Below are positions 54,185 through 64,000 of a stretch of DNA of 64,000 bases, piece after piece. Location: assembly GCA_918026815.1 (NCBI GenBank), contig CAKJVC010000012.1:2356001-2420000 (forward strand), in the 5' to 3' direction. Source of the DNA: Chalara sp. BL73. Lineage: Eukaryota; Ascomycota; Leotiomycetes; Helotiales. The number at the start of each line of letters is the position of its first letter. Position 1 is the first letter of the stretch. The notes under the pieces were generated by a model that saw nothing but the letters and a program-made list of their open reading frames with translations, made no database searches and was not told where the DNA came from. A program made the position numbers and the translations under genes.

Positions 54185-56301
54185 ATGTTCCCTCATATCT
54201 GTCCCACCTCAAACTTGATCCACCTGCGCGTGTCTTCTCTCTCCTTCCTAGTAGCACATACCAGCTGGCCGCGAGGAAAGCGGCATACTTTACATCACAT
54301 TCGCTATTCAAGCTATAAATACACCCCGTTGCGAGGTGATCGAAAGTTCCGTCTCTTGAAGCTATTGCAAGGGTCACCAACAGATGAAATCAAATGTGAA
54401 CTGATCGCCTCGTCCTCCAATAGCACCTCTCAGAAATATGTTGCGATATCATACGCATGGGGGAATCCTACTGCTACACATCAAATTCAATGTGATGGGA
54501 AGGAATTAGGTGTGACAGCAAATGTCATAGATCTACTTAAAAATATCAGACATTCAAATGAAGATAAGGTTATCTGGATAGATGCACTTTGCATTGATCA
54601 GTCAAATATTGAGGAGAGAACCCAACAAGTGAAGCTCATGTGGCAGATCTACTCCAAAGCGGACTCAGTTATTGTCTGGCTAGGAGCTAAGAGAGATGAG
54701 CCTTCTATATTATCTTCATTCCTCCCCAAACTCTCTCGTGCGTTTCGAGAATTCAAAAGGCGTCAGTCGCTGGAGGACCAACCCGAGCCCGTTATTAGTG
54801 ATGCAGAAATTCTGAAAAAAACCGGAACACTTCCAAATTCCCCAGAATGGATAGCAGTCAAACGGCTTTTTGAAAGACAATGGTTTCATAGATTGTGGGT
54901 TATTCAGGAGGTTGTGCTTAGCACCGATCAAAGTTTTCTGTATGGGAACTGGAATTTCCCGGCACAACTGCTGGAGGAAGTTACACAAGAGCTGCGCACC
55001 TCACATATGAACGGCAGCGAACTTTTGAGGAGTTTACAGCTTGATCTAGCTGTAATGTCTAAATTTCTGCGGACGAGGAAAGTGTGGAGATTTCGACAGA
55101 AGTGAGTAGATTTTTAATTTATCCAATCTCCACGAAGAATTGATACTCAATGGCACTGCTCCAATAGAATCCAGTATATGTGAGCCAAAGAAAGCTATAT
55201 GGGTGATCTGATAACTAATACCCCTTTTACACAGTGGATACAACACCCCTCTTGCCTACCGCAGTTATAGTTTTTGGACCTCAGAAGTCACAGATCCCCG
55301 CGACAAAATCTTTGCAACGTTAGGTTTAGATAGAGCCATGGCGCAACGAATCGATGCCACCTATGAAGACAGTCCACAGAGGGTCTTCACAAAAGCTACA
55401 GAGCACTCTCTTATGAGGAATAGATCGACACGAATACTCAGCTTGGCAGGTATTGGCCACACCAGGGTAATGGACGGCCTACCCTCATGGGTCCCAGACT
55501 TCACATCGCCCGAGATCCCGGCACCACCATTCTCACTTCATCAGTACGGAGGTGATATCTCCCAAGATGCTGATCTTTTTCACAGAAAGCCAAAATTTGA
55601 GTGCGAAAATGGACGACTGAAGCTCGATGGAGTTATGTTTGACACTGTCAATACCCTTAGCGATATTCTAGAACTGGAGGCGGAGAGTAACTTGAAATGT
55701 TGGTTGGATGAAGTCGATACTCTGTTCCTTGTCTCAAGATACGCAAATAACGCAGATGCGACCATGCAATGGCGGTCTCTGATTGCGGACAGGGTATTTC
55801 AGACTGCTAAATACATATATGCGCCAGCAGTTTACGACACGTATTTCAAGGCGCTGAAGGAGAGGATTCAAGTGGCTGAAGATCCTTACCTAACAATACA
55901 ACCCGAAGATAGTACAGACAACTCTAGACATCCTCAAGATATAGCGCCTTCTGTTATGATGGCTAGAAGATATATCACTGCCTTGTGGCAGTCGGCACGA
56001 AATCGGAGGTACTGTGTGACGATGTCTGGAGACGTCGGCCTTGTCCCAAAACATGCAGCCACGGGAGATGTTGTTATTCTAAGTAAGTATTCTCACATTA
56101 AACGTCTTGTTATTTGCCGAATTTTCCTTCTAATGAAACGCAGTCAAGGGCTCAGACGTCCCATATTTAATCCGCCCATGTGCTTCTGTGCGGGGGGCAT
56201 ATTCCTTGGTTGGAGAGTGCTACGTTCATGGCTGCATGATATGGGAGTTCAATTTTTTTGGCAGCGCTGCAGGGAAGATCGAAAGCGTAACATTGGTCTA
56301 G
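54185..56301 (+). CDS. HET-domain protein (heterokaryon incompatibility 6-like)
   Basis: Member of the large fungal HET family, whose domain is related to TIR-like folds and triggers cell death after fusion of unlike strains. Most members have no known allele partner. Exons 54185-55101, 55235-56082 and 56144-56301 give 640 residues. The HET domain (about 84-240) shows YVAISYAWGNP, VIWIDALCIDQSNIEERTQQV and ADSVIVWLGA. WFHRLWVIQEVVL and DPRDKIFATLGL follow. The C-terminal part ends in the conserved LIRPCASVRGAYSLVGECYVHG. The N terminus is uncertain: typical relatives begin near YKYTPLRGDRKFRLL (residue 44), so the first 40 residues may be leader or a mis-assigned start. The first intron is 133 bp, longer than others here. 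Confidence 0.85.
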
Positions 56302-57625
56302 GTTCTAACAAGCCACTTTCCCACCAACGGGCAGGCATCATGGAAAGGGTTCACATGGATTTGTCGTTTTGCTTTTTAAAAGTGCGTATATGCTCTTTCA
56401 TACCATCAAAATCACCTGAAACGTCAACCCTTGGGAGTTTCGCTGCCACGGTTCGCCAAGAGGTCCAGTGCCTAGTGAACTTCGAGAACGGCAATCCTTG
56501 GTGCTACTCGAACTTGAATGAGGCTGGACCCGCATCCTAGCTGCGATGTAATGTTTTGGCAAGCTGCCGTGCATAAGTAGCTTCGCATCTGCTGGGTCCA
56601 ATAAAGTCCTATCTCCATCAACATGATTGGTCAGCATTGAATAGGAAGGACACTTCTTGCTGAGTCATCTAGGCAAACTTGCTTTTTTTTCTTTTCTTTT
56701 TCTATCTTCTTTGGAATAAAAAAGCAGCTTGATCCGCACTTCACTTCACTTCACTTCACTTCACTTCACCGTTCTCATATCAACACTGTCCGCGCGATCT
56801 TCCTGTTGCATTGTTGGGTACATGAGATCAACGACCTGGGGATGCTGGAACCTGCAACGTGGTCATGACTTCTTTGGGTGTCCATTGGCGCAATTCTACG
56901 AATGCTACCGGCGCACCGGCAGTCTTGGCTTACCAACCTTTTGGACTAGATGATGCGCTCCCTGGCTACCAGATATAGTGATATTGGTCCCATTCGGCCT
57001 GCGAGGCATCGAAGTTATAATTTCTCACTTCAGCTGATGTACCAATGGTCATGAGCAGGTTCGTGACCAAGTTTGTGCAGGTTCTGCTTCTGCCCGTGCT
57101 TTTCAACATCATATCATCCTTCTTATACTTACTATCCCCTCACCGCCATGCCTTCAACAGGGTATTCGTATCGACGAATTCTGGTACCCAGTTTTAAGTA
57201 CCGGCCAACTTATAGGGCGCGGGTCGCAACGGGAGATCACTTCTGTCAGTTTACTGGGTACTGCGCAGAATTCGCCCACGCCGCAGCAACACACCGCTGA
57301 GTAGTCTCACGAGGTACACTCCTAGCATCACGCTGCCCAATCGTTACAATGCTGATAAGGTACCAGGTTGTATTACCTTTAGTTTGTAAGAACAGAGCCT
57401 TGTTGTCTACATCAACGTTTGCATCTTCATACCTTCAATGTAAGAGGAGAGAAGAGACGACGCACTCTTAATACGTCCGAAAAAGGGCAACTGCGGCACG
57501 ACCCCTTCGTCACGCCATCATCTCTACAAATTTGAATCCTCTACTTTTATGTGTTTGCTTGTCATTGATTCATTGTTGCACAAATTTCTGCGATTTTCTT
57601 ATAATTTCAGAGCACAACGCACAAA
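56302..57625. other. Intergenic stretch with a pentanucleotide repeat
   Basis: About 1.3 kb between the HET-domain gene and the dehydrogenase gene. It contains a CACTT repeat at 56737. Other open frames are short and without similarity. Confidence 0.45.
56737..56769 (+). repeat. CACTT microsatellite, six units
   Basis: Six perfect copies of CACTT plus CAC. It lies in noncoding sequence and is likely variable between strains. Confidence 0.85.
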
Positions 57626-58783
57626 ATGGCGATGAACGTATTAGGAAAGACTGCCATTATCACAGGAGCAGGCAGTGGCATCAATTTCTGCTTCGCAAGG
57701 CTGTTACTCAGCAAAGGCTGCAATGTAGTCATCGCGGATCTTAGGCTTCGGCCAGAAGCAGAGGATTTGGTAGCCCAGTATACGCTCTCATCCAATGGCG
57801 CAAAGGCAGTTTTCCAGGAGACTGATGTGACGGATTGGATTCAGCTCGACAGAATGTTTGCGGTGGCTATCGCGCATTTTGGAGGAGCGGACATCGTTTG
57901 TCCGGGAGCCGGAGTCTATGAGCCTGTGAGTATATGCTTACATATTTGATTAGTGGATGTGTTCCATCAGATATGCTGAATTATCAAAGCCTAGCTCAAG
58001 CTTCTTCATTCCACCTGGAACGCCACGATCGGAGGACATCCTTTGTAATTCTCGATATGCCATCATAGATATCAATATCCACCATCCCCTTCGAGTTACG
58101 CAAATGGCAGTTGGGCATTTCCTGGCACAAAACAAATGCGGAGTTGTTGGTGAGTCAGCCGGGCTAACCTTTCGTGTTGTTTCTCACATCCTACGTTTCC
58201 ACTCGGCAAAGCCCCAGGTCTAGTAACTTGACAGACGGGCAGCCAAAAAAAGATTTGAAGGGAATGTCCACCTTTCCCAATTAGTTAAATGCTAACAACA
58301 AAACGTCCTACAGTGCATATCTCAAGCGTTGCCGGACAAGAACCTTTTTTTCCAACACCATTCTATGTCACATCGAAGCATGCTATCAATGGTCTCGTGC
58401 GATCATTATACCGTCTTGAGAATCCTCCGCCTCACATTCCCAAGATCCGCGTCAATGCTGTTGCGCCAGGAAGGATACTAACCCCTCTTTGGACCGACCA
58501 CCCCGAGAAACTGAAGATGGTGAACCAAGAGAATCCAGGATGGATCGCGCCGGAGAAAGTGGCCCAGGTAATGCTGGACTTGATTCAGAAGGAAGAGCAT
58601 GTTGGGGGCACGATTATCGAGGTTGGGGATAATATCAGAAGGGTAGAAATATACAACGATCCGGGACCGTTAGGCGGGGGTAACGAGCCAAGGCATGATC
58701 CGAACCAGGAGGCCGATATGTGGAAGGATCTAGAAAAGTTGCTTGGCCCCAGTGAGATGTTGAGCGTTTCTTCGCTGTTGTGA
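57626..58783 (+). CDS. Short-chain dehydrogenase/reductase (15-hydroxyprostaglandin dehydrogenase-like)
   Basis: An NAD-dependent SDR with a Rossmann fold. The substrate is unknown; similarity to 15-PGDH-like fungal SDRs suggests a hydroxy fatty acid or similar alcohol. Exons 57626-57925, 57990-58149 and 58314-58783 give 309 residues. The dinucleotide loop is ITGAGSGINFCFA, and ETDVTDW holds the adenine-contact Asp. The usual NNAG motif reads CPGAG here. The catalytic Ser is in HISSVAGQ and the Tyr/Lys pair in YVTSKHA. RVNAVAPGRILTPLW is the conserved post-catalytic segment. The C terminus adds about 50 residues with no domain. The last intron is long for this window (164 bp). Confidence 0.88.
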
Positions 58784-60795
58784 CACCTGGTTCGGCATAT
58801 GCATGAGATCATGCCCTGTGGAGAGCATTGCTTGCATTGAAGAGACAAGGAGCTTCGAAAAGTGTGTTTCTGGATCATCGCAATCTTTTTCGAGGGCAAG
58901 TCTCAACGGTCACTTTTGTCTGTACATATAAACGACTTTGTCCGAAAGGCAACAGCACATATCCAAGCATTTCCTTTCTGCAATCAGGCATCCGAGGCTC
59001 TCACCCCCCCAAACCCGATTGAACACATCCTGCTTACTTGTTTAGTAACACCAACTGAGCACACCCAAGCCCACCTCTCTCTTCCATCCCCATCCCCGCA
59101 ACTCTACAGCTCAATCACAAGCTCACCCCATTTCACTCTTCCATCGCTTAGCTAACAAGGGCCATATTGCTGCAACCGCGGCACACTTTCTCTTTTTCTC
59201 TGGGGAGGGGTCTGCAAAACGTGGCTAAGAAAAAGGGCATGAAACAATGCGTCGATCAATCACGTGATGCAACACCAACCAGTCCCGGCCAGCATTTTTT
59301 TAATTTTATTTTTCCATTTGTTGGTGGGGTGGTATGGGCAAAAAAATTGATATATTTTTGGGGTTCGATACGGTAGGGCTCGGAGGATGGGCCGATTCCC
59401 AGCTCGGCAGTGGCCGTTTTGAGTGTTGTGCGTCAAGGGGGCTTTGACGAAGCGGGGGGCGTACAGGTTTTGGGAGCGCATAAACAAGTGTGGCGTCGGC
59501 ATCCAATCATCGAATTCATGCCGCGTTATCGAGAGTTATCGGAGAGGGATGAAGTCATGCCGCATCCGGTTAAATGGGGCGTCAGCTCTAAGTATTTGTA
59601 CGGCACCGGTCCAGCAGTAATTCCGATAAGCTGCTGCTACAAAAGCTGCTTGCTGGAGTTACGTACTGTACCGTAGAAACCAAGATTTTGTTATTCTTTT
59701 TTTGGGGGAGGGGTTTGGTTTTGGTTCGTTGGCCCGTAGTGGGAAAAACTTGGTAGGAATGTACATGCACATTAGTAACCCAAGGTAAGGCAAGGTAAGG
59801 TAAGCTACTTGTATGGTAGTGGTAATATGGTGCGTAAACGCGTGGCAGGATGTGTCAGTGGGCCTTTTTTTTTTAAAAAAAATAAAAAATAAAAGATAAA
59901 AGACATGGCGTGGTGGCAGGACGCACTGGTAACGGAGCTAGCCAAAGTCAATTCCTTTTCTTTTCTTGTTCTATGTGTTTTGTTTTGTTTCCTCCCTCCT
60001 TTCTAGCCCAATAGCTAGTCAGGTATGGGTTTTGCCCCGGAGCCGATGTTGGTTTTGAGACTGGCATCCCTTGTCTTTTATCCCTCTTCCTCCATGGCCG
60101 GACCCAAAAAAAAAAAGGAACAAAACGAGAAACAAAAGAAGAATTGAATTTTGGAAGATGCAGATTGGCCGAAATGAAATATTCAGTTTCCCAGTGACCT
60201 CATCCTCGATACCAACCCCATTCTACGGTACCCTGGTCCAGCAGGAACAACTGAATTTCTATTCGCTTGCAAGCTTCCTTTTACCCTGGCCGGCTCTTCC
60301 CAACCAAATCAGATTCTGTCGTCACCAAGTAATTTCTGCAATACCAGTATCTCCCCCCCCCTACACAACTAAGACTTACTGGGTTCTCCTGTCGGCTGCA
60401 TTGCATCTGCCCTCTCGCTGTTCCCGTAGTCGCTAATTCTTGTCAACAACACTTCACCACCACTATCGTTCATACCGCCTCGTGTCTTCACTTTCGCTTG
60501 TTGAAGCAAACAAGACGATAGAAGGTGAGAGAGAGAGAAGGAGCCGGATCTCGTGATTTTTCAAGAATCACGTTCACATTCGTTGTGCAAATTACGCTGT
60601 CGCTACGTTAATTACCAAGTCTTTCGCTATCAACGCTCGCTCAATTGCTTGGCCGATAATAATAAGCTTTCGAAACAAAAAACGCGTCGTCGTTCGCTAT
60701 AACCCCACCGGCGCATCTTGGCTATAGCTCTGTGCAAGACCTGCTTTGTAGTCTTTGCACGAGGTGTCACTGTTGTTGATACCAAATATACAACA
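58784..60795. other. Long intergenic stretch upstream of the GH72 gene
   Basis: About 2.0 kb with alternating pyrimidine and purine runs, a T/A homopolymer block near 59868-59895, an AAGGT-type repeat at 59782, and a CACGTG at 59261-59266. Long leaders are common before fungal cell-wall genes, so much of this may be promoter and 5' untranslated region. No coding sequence is supported. Confidence 0.4.
59782..59804 (+). repeat. Short AAGGT-type tandem repeat
   Basis: Four units of AAGGT (one altered to AAGGC) plus AAG. Short and imperfect. Confidence 0.5.
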
Positions 60796-62198
60796 ATGTT
60801 TTCGAGAACCCTGGCGACAGCTGGCCTGTTAGCGACCCTAGCTATCAACGCAGTCAGTGCTGTGCCAACGATCTCGGCCAAGGGGAACAAGTTCTTTTAC
60901 AGCAATGGAACGCAGTATTTTATGAAAGGTATGATAAGTTGCTGCATTGATAAACATATGTGCTAACTGTCTGCAGGAATCGCATATCAATTGGTACCAG
61001 ACGATCCATTAATTGATACCGAGCAGTGCCAACGTGATGCTGCTCTCATGTCGACATTGGGTGCGAACGCCATACGTGTTTACCATGTTGATCCAAGAGG
61101 CGATCACGATGGATGTATGACAGCTTTCGCAGACGTTGGTATCTATGCCCTGATTGATCTGGACACCTTCAATACCTACATCAACCCTGTGAGCTTCCTA
61201 TCTATCTTTCCTTATCAGTCAAACGTTCTAACGATTCGCAGACCGTGGCATCGTGGAACCAAACACAATTTAATGCCTATGCTCGAGTGATGGATGCTTT
61301 CGCGAATTACAATAATACTCTGGGGTTCTTTGTTGGAAACGAGGTTATCGCGCTCAACAACCAATCTTTAGCTGCCCCTTACATCAAGGCTGCGGCCAGA
61401 GATCTGAAGGCATACAGAAACAGCAAGGGTTATAGGGAGATCCCAATCGGATACTCGGCGGCTGATATCGCGGAGCTGCGTCCTATGCTGCAAAACTATC
61501 TGGCTTGTGGAACCAATGCCTCGGAGTCGATCGATATGTTCGGTCTCAATGCTTATGAATGGTGCGGGCCAAACGATATGAAAACTTCTGGATACAACAA
61601 TTTAAACAGCTACGTGAAGGACTATAACATTCCCATTTTCTTCTCAGAGACTGGCTGCAATACTGTCAGACCCCGGGACTTCGCTGATCAAACTGCAATC
61701 TTCGGCGATGAGATGAACGAATACTGGGCTGGTGCGCTCATTTACGAGTGGATCGAGGAAGCCAACAACTATGGTCTTATCAGTTATGGCCCCAACGTCT
61801 CAGTTACGGTCGTCGCATCGGATGTACAAGGTGGCTTCTCACGAATGGGCACGCCAACACCCATCTCACCAGACTTCTCAAATCTGAAGACTCAATGGGC
61901 AACGCTTCACCCCACCGGAATTGCAGAGTCTGCTTATACACCCCAGCTGACACCGCCAGCATGTCCAAGCTCTACAGCCGGAGGCTGGTTGGTCGCCGGC
62001 GATGTCAAGCTTCCCTCCCTCGGCCAAACACAACAAGCCGGCAGCGTAACCATGACCTCGGGATCATCGCCCACAGGCACCGGAACGGCGGCCGATCCAA
62101 CAAGCACGAAGAAAGGCGCCGCGAATGGAGGAAAGGAGATCACGGGCATGAGCATAGGGCTCGTTGCCGTAATGTTAGGATTCATGTACTGGCTATAG
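60796..62198 (+). CDS. GPI-anchored 1,3-beta-glucanosyltransferase, GH72 (Gel/Gas family)
   Basis: Cell-wall enzyme that cuts and re-ligates beta-1,3-glucan chains at the outer face of the plasma membrane. Exons 60796-60928, 60977-61188 and 61242-62198 give 433 residues. A signal peptide (MFSRTLATAGLLATLAINAVSA) precedes the GH72 domain. NAIRVYHVDP, the acid/base Glu149 in FFVGNEVI and the nucleophile Glu251 in FFSETGCN are visible, as are FGLNAYEWCG and GALIYEWIEE. The C-terminal part is Ser/Thr/Gly-rich and ends in a hydrophobic tail (MSIGLVAVMLGFMYWL) after a GAANGG region, a typical GPI signal. There is no Cys-rich CBM43 module, so it is of the short Gel1-like class. N-glycosylation sequons (NNT, NAS) are present. 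Confidence 0.94.
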
Positions 62199-64000
62199 TT
62201 CGGCATACATGACCCACGAAGAGGATGCGCTAGGGTAAAGCGCGCTGTATATCTTTTTTTTTTCTGGCGGAGCAGGAATTATACCCCACGGAACATGGAA
62301 ACCGCCCTTCCTTTGTTGTGTTTGATTTAAAATGTTTTTTTGTGGCATGAGCGCATGATAGACGATAGCGCGGCGTTCCAAGGAGGCGTTCATCTTTCAT
62401 CTTTATTTTTTGTTGCGAGCATATGTGTGGGACATCACGGCGCATGATTTCTCATTATGGGGCATATAAAGAATATGGCCGTACAAAAGCAAAGCAAAGG
62501 CTGTTTTTGTTTTGTGCGTGTGTGTGTGTGGTAGGAGCATGAAATAGAAAATGCTTCATTGATTGTAAAACGCATGGATGGGGATGGCGATGCGGCAATA
62601 GATAGTTATGGTAATTACGCTAACCTAACTTAATGGATGAAGCTTGTGAAGAGTCAGGGTCCCTTTTGTGTCTTTGTTCTGTGCAAGTGATATGTGTGGG
62701 TAGAACAAGTGTCTATCGTTCATTGTTTTGAGTGCCATGCTGTATGTCACATCCGTATGTTGATGCTCCATCCATCCCACGCACGTGCATATATGCACGC
62801 CATAGCAAAAGCCAGCAAAGGATACCTCCCATACGCAAGTGCGAGGGACGCGCCAGTTCTGACTCTGACCTTTTCAAGTGCAGACCCCCCCCCCTTCTCT
62901 CGTACCGCAACATCCAGCAAACCCAAGCGCGTCCTAGCCCCCCTGCCCATCTCTTACAAGAAGTTTTTCGTCTCCTTTTTCATTTTCCTCTTCGTTCTTA
63001 TTTTTCGCTGCGCGTTCTTCTCGAGGGAGGTGGAGTCCCGCCGCAGAACATGCCAAACGAAACGATAGCGATCCTCCCAACATCCCACACGGCCGCGGTC
63101 CTTTCTCGTCCTGGCGGGAAATAACAAGAGCTACCTACCATACGCGACATGCTCAAGGCCGTTAAGCTCGCGTCGTTGCAAGCCCCATATTCGATCTAGC
63201 AAAAAGCAAACTCGGTTGTTCGGTCCACGATACACGTGATTTGGCTGTCTTCCCCTTTTCCGCTTCAGGCTGTTTCGCGTGATATTCGTGAGGGGGCATA
63301 TTTCTCTCTCTGAAGGGGTCAGGATTGGAGAGGCGAGAAAATATGATTTTTTTTTTGCTTTTTGGGTTGCGTGGGTTGAACGGTGATCCTCTTGATTTTG
63401 TAGGATGCTCGTTCACTTTTCATGATGGTCACCCGTGGAAAGGGCCGTGTGTGGAAGGTGAAGGACTGCTGGGCTTAAAGAGCCTCCTTTCGCCGATATA
63501 GAGTGGGAAAGGAGGTTCCAGATGCTTCACACATGAATGGGGGAGTAGATAGCGTTAAGGGGGTTGAGGTATAAGAGGATGGGCGCTCCTGCTGTGTTTG
63601 ATCTTGATGATTGAGATGTTTTCTGGTATCAGCTTGAGAAGAGGCCTTGCAAACTGCTTCATCTTTCAATATAAACACAGAAGACGCTTATCACGTGTGA
63701 TACGCCTTCTAAACGGCAGGAGTCTGGAGCTTCTAGGTCCCTGCGAAGAGATAATTCTTCATCTTCGATCTCAGACTATTGCAAACTTACTTAAGGACTT
63801 CAATCGACAGCTTGAGGTCAAAGAAGATTCACCTCAAGGCTCGCGGCTGCCCGATTCAATACCGCCCGGCAAGGCACTAGCCTTCGTGCCACCATTAGAA
63901 CTTCTTTTTCTTACCAAGCAACAAGCTGCCACCGGCTTTACTTTTGCTGCTTGCTAAAAGTACCTCTCAACTCAAGTATCGCACCTCGCAAACGACTACA
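62199..64000. other. 3' region of the GH72 gene and right edge of the window
   Basis: About 1.8 kb with a GT-rich run near 62515-62531 and pyrimidine-rich segments. CACGTG occurs at 63233-63238 and 63692-63697. Open frames (for example 63598-63957) lack similarity. A promoter or leader of a gene beyond the right edge is possible, but nothing can be supported. Confidence 0.4.

Noticed and set aside
59352..59380. GGTTCGAT box resembling a tRNA B-box
   Set aside because: No matching A-box or cloverleaf arms could be formed around it.
63598..63957. 119-codon plus-strand frame at the right edge
   Set aside because: No similarity and no recognisable splice or promoter context; cannot be supported.

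Overview
This window is nuclear DNA from a filamentous ascomycete (Pezizomycotina). The evidence is the gene structure (many 45-70 bp introns with GTAAGT-like donors), compact spacing, and fungus-specific families: a fungal rhodopsin-domain membrane protein, a HET-domain protein, a cutinase-like esterase and a GH72 beta-glucanosyltransferase. A leotiomycete is possible, but the class cannot be fixed from sequence reading alone. There is no CRISPR, prokaryotic or viral content. I found no intact transposon, and no tRNA or rRNA gene.

Layout. 0-8 kb: an MFS sugar transporter, then a head-to-head pair encoding dihydroxyacetone synthase (formaldehyde transketolase) and dihydroxyacetone kinase. These two are the core of the xylulose-monophosphate route that methylotrophic yeasts use to assimilate formaldehyde. 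8-18 kb is sparse: a secreted bicovalent FAD oxidase (BBE type), a seven-helix rhodopsin-domain protein and a small unknown protein. 18.9-31.8 kb is a dense housekeeping block: an unusual Rho/Ras-like GTPase, tRNA pseudouridine synthase PUS3/DEG1, PIG-H, a HUB1-type ubiquitin-like protein with an RS-rich extension, NOP58, V-ATPase subunit d, mitochondrial uS15m and cytosolic RPS0. 32.6-34.4 kb holds two degraded genes, a transcription-factor-like remnant and a GFA/CENP-V-family pseudogene with Cys-to-Tyr changes. 35.4-38 kb: a PRPP synthetase subunit with a large insert and RNA polymerase III subunit RPC9. 38-46 kb is gene-poor and holds two secreted hydrolase genes, a cutinase-like esterase and an aspzincin-type metalloprotease. 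46-54 kb: SOF1, RPN6 and a 1320-residue AT-hook protein. 54-64 kb: a HET-domain protein, a short-chain dehydrogenase and a GPI-anchored GH72 enzyme.

How genes relate. Growth genes are arranged as successive divergent pairs with short shared promoters: GTPase/PUS3, NOP58/VMA6, uS15m/RPS0, PRS/RPC9 and SOF1/RPN6. Most serve ribosome, tRNA or nucleotide production. The DHAS/DAK pair shares a 776 bp promoter that carries a cluster of CreA-like CCCCAC motifs and an E-box. This fits carbon-source-controlled C1 or dihydroxyacetone metabolism and is the most interesting unit here. All intron-exon models were worked out by hand from splice signals, reading phase and family similarity. No alignment or transcript evidence was available.
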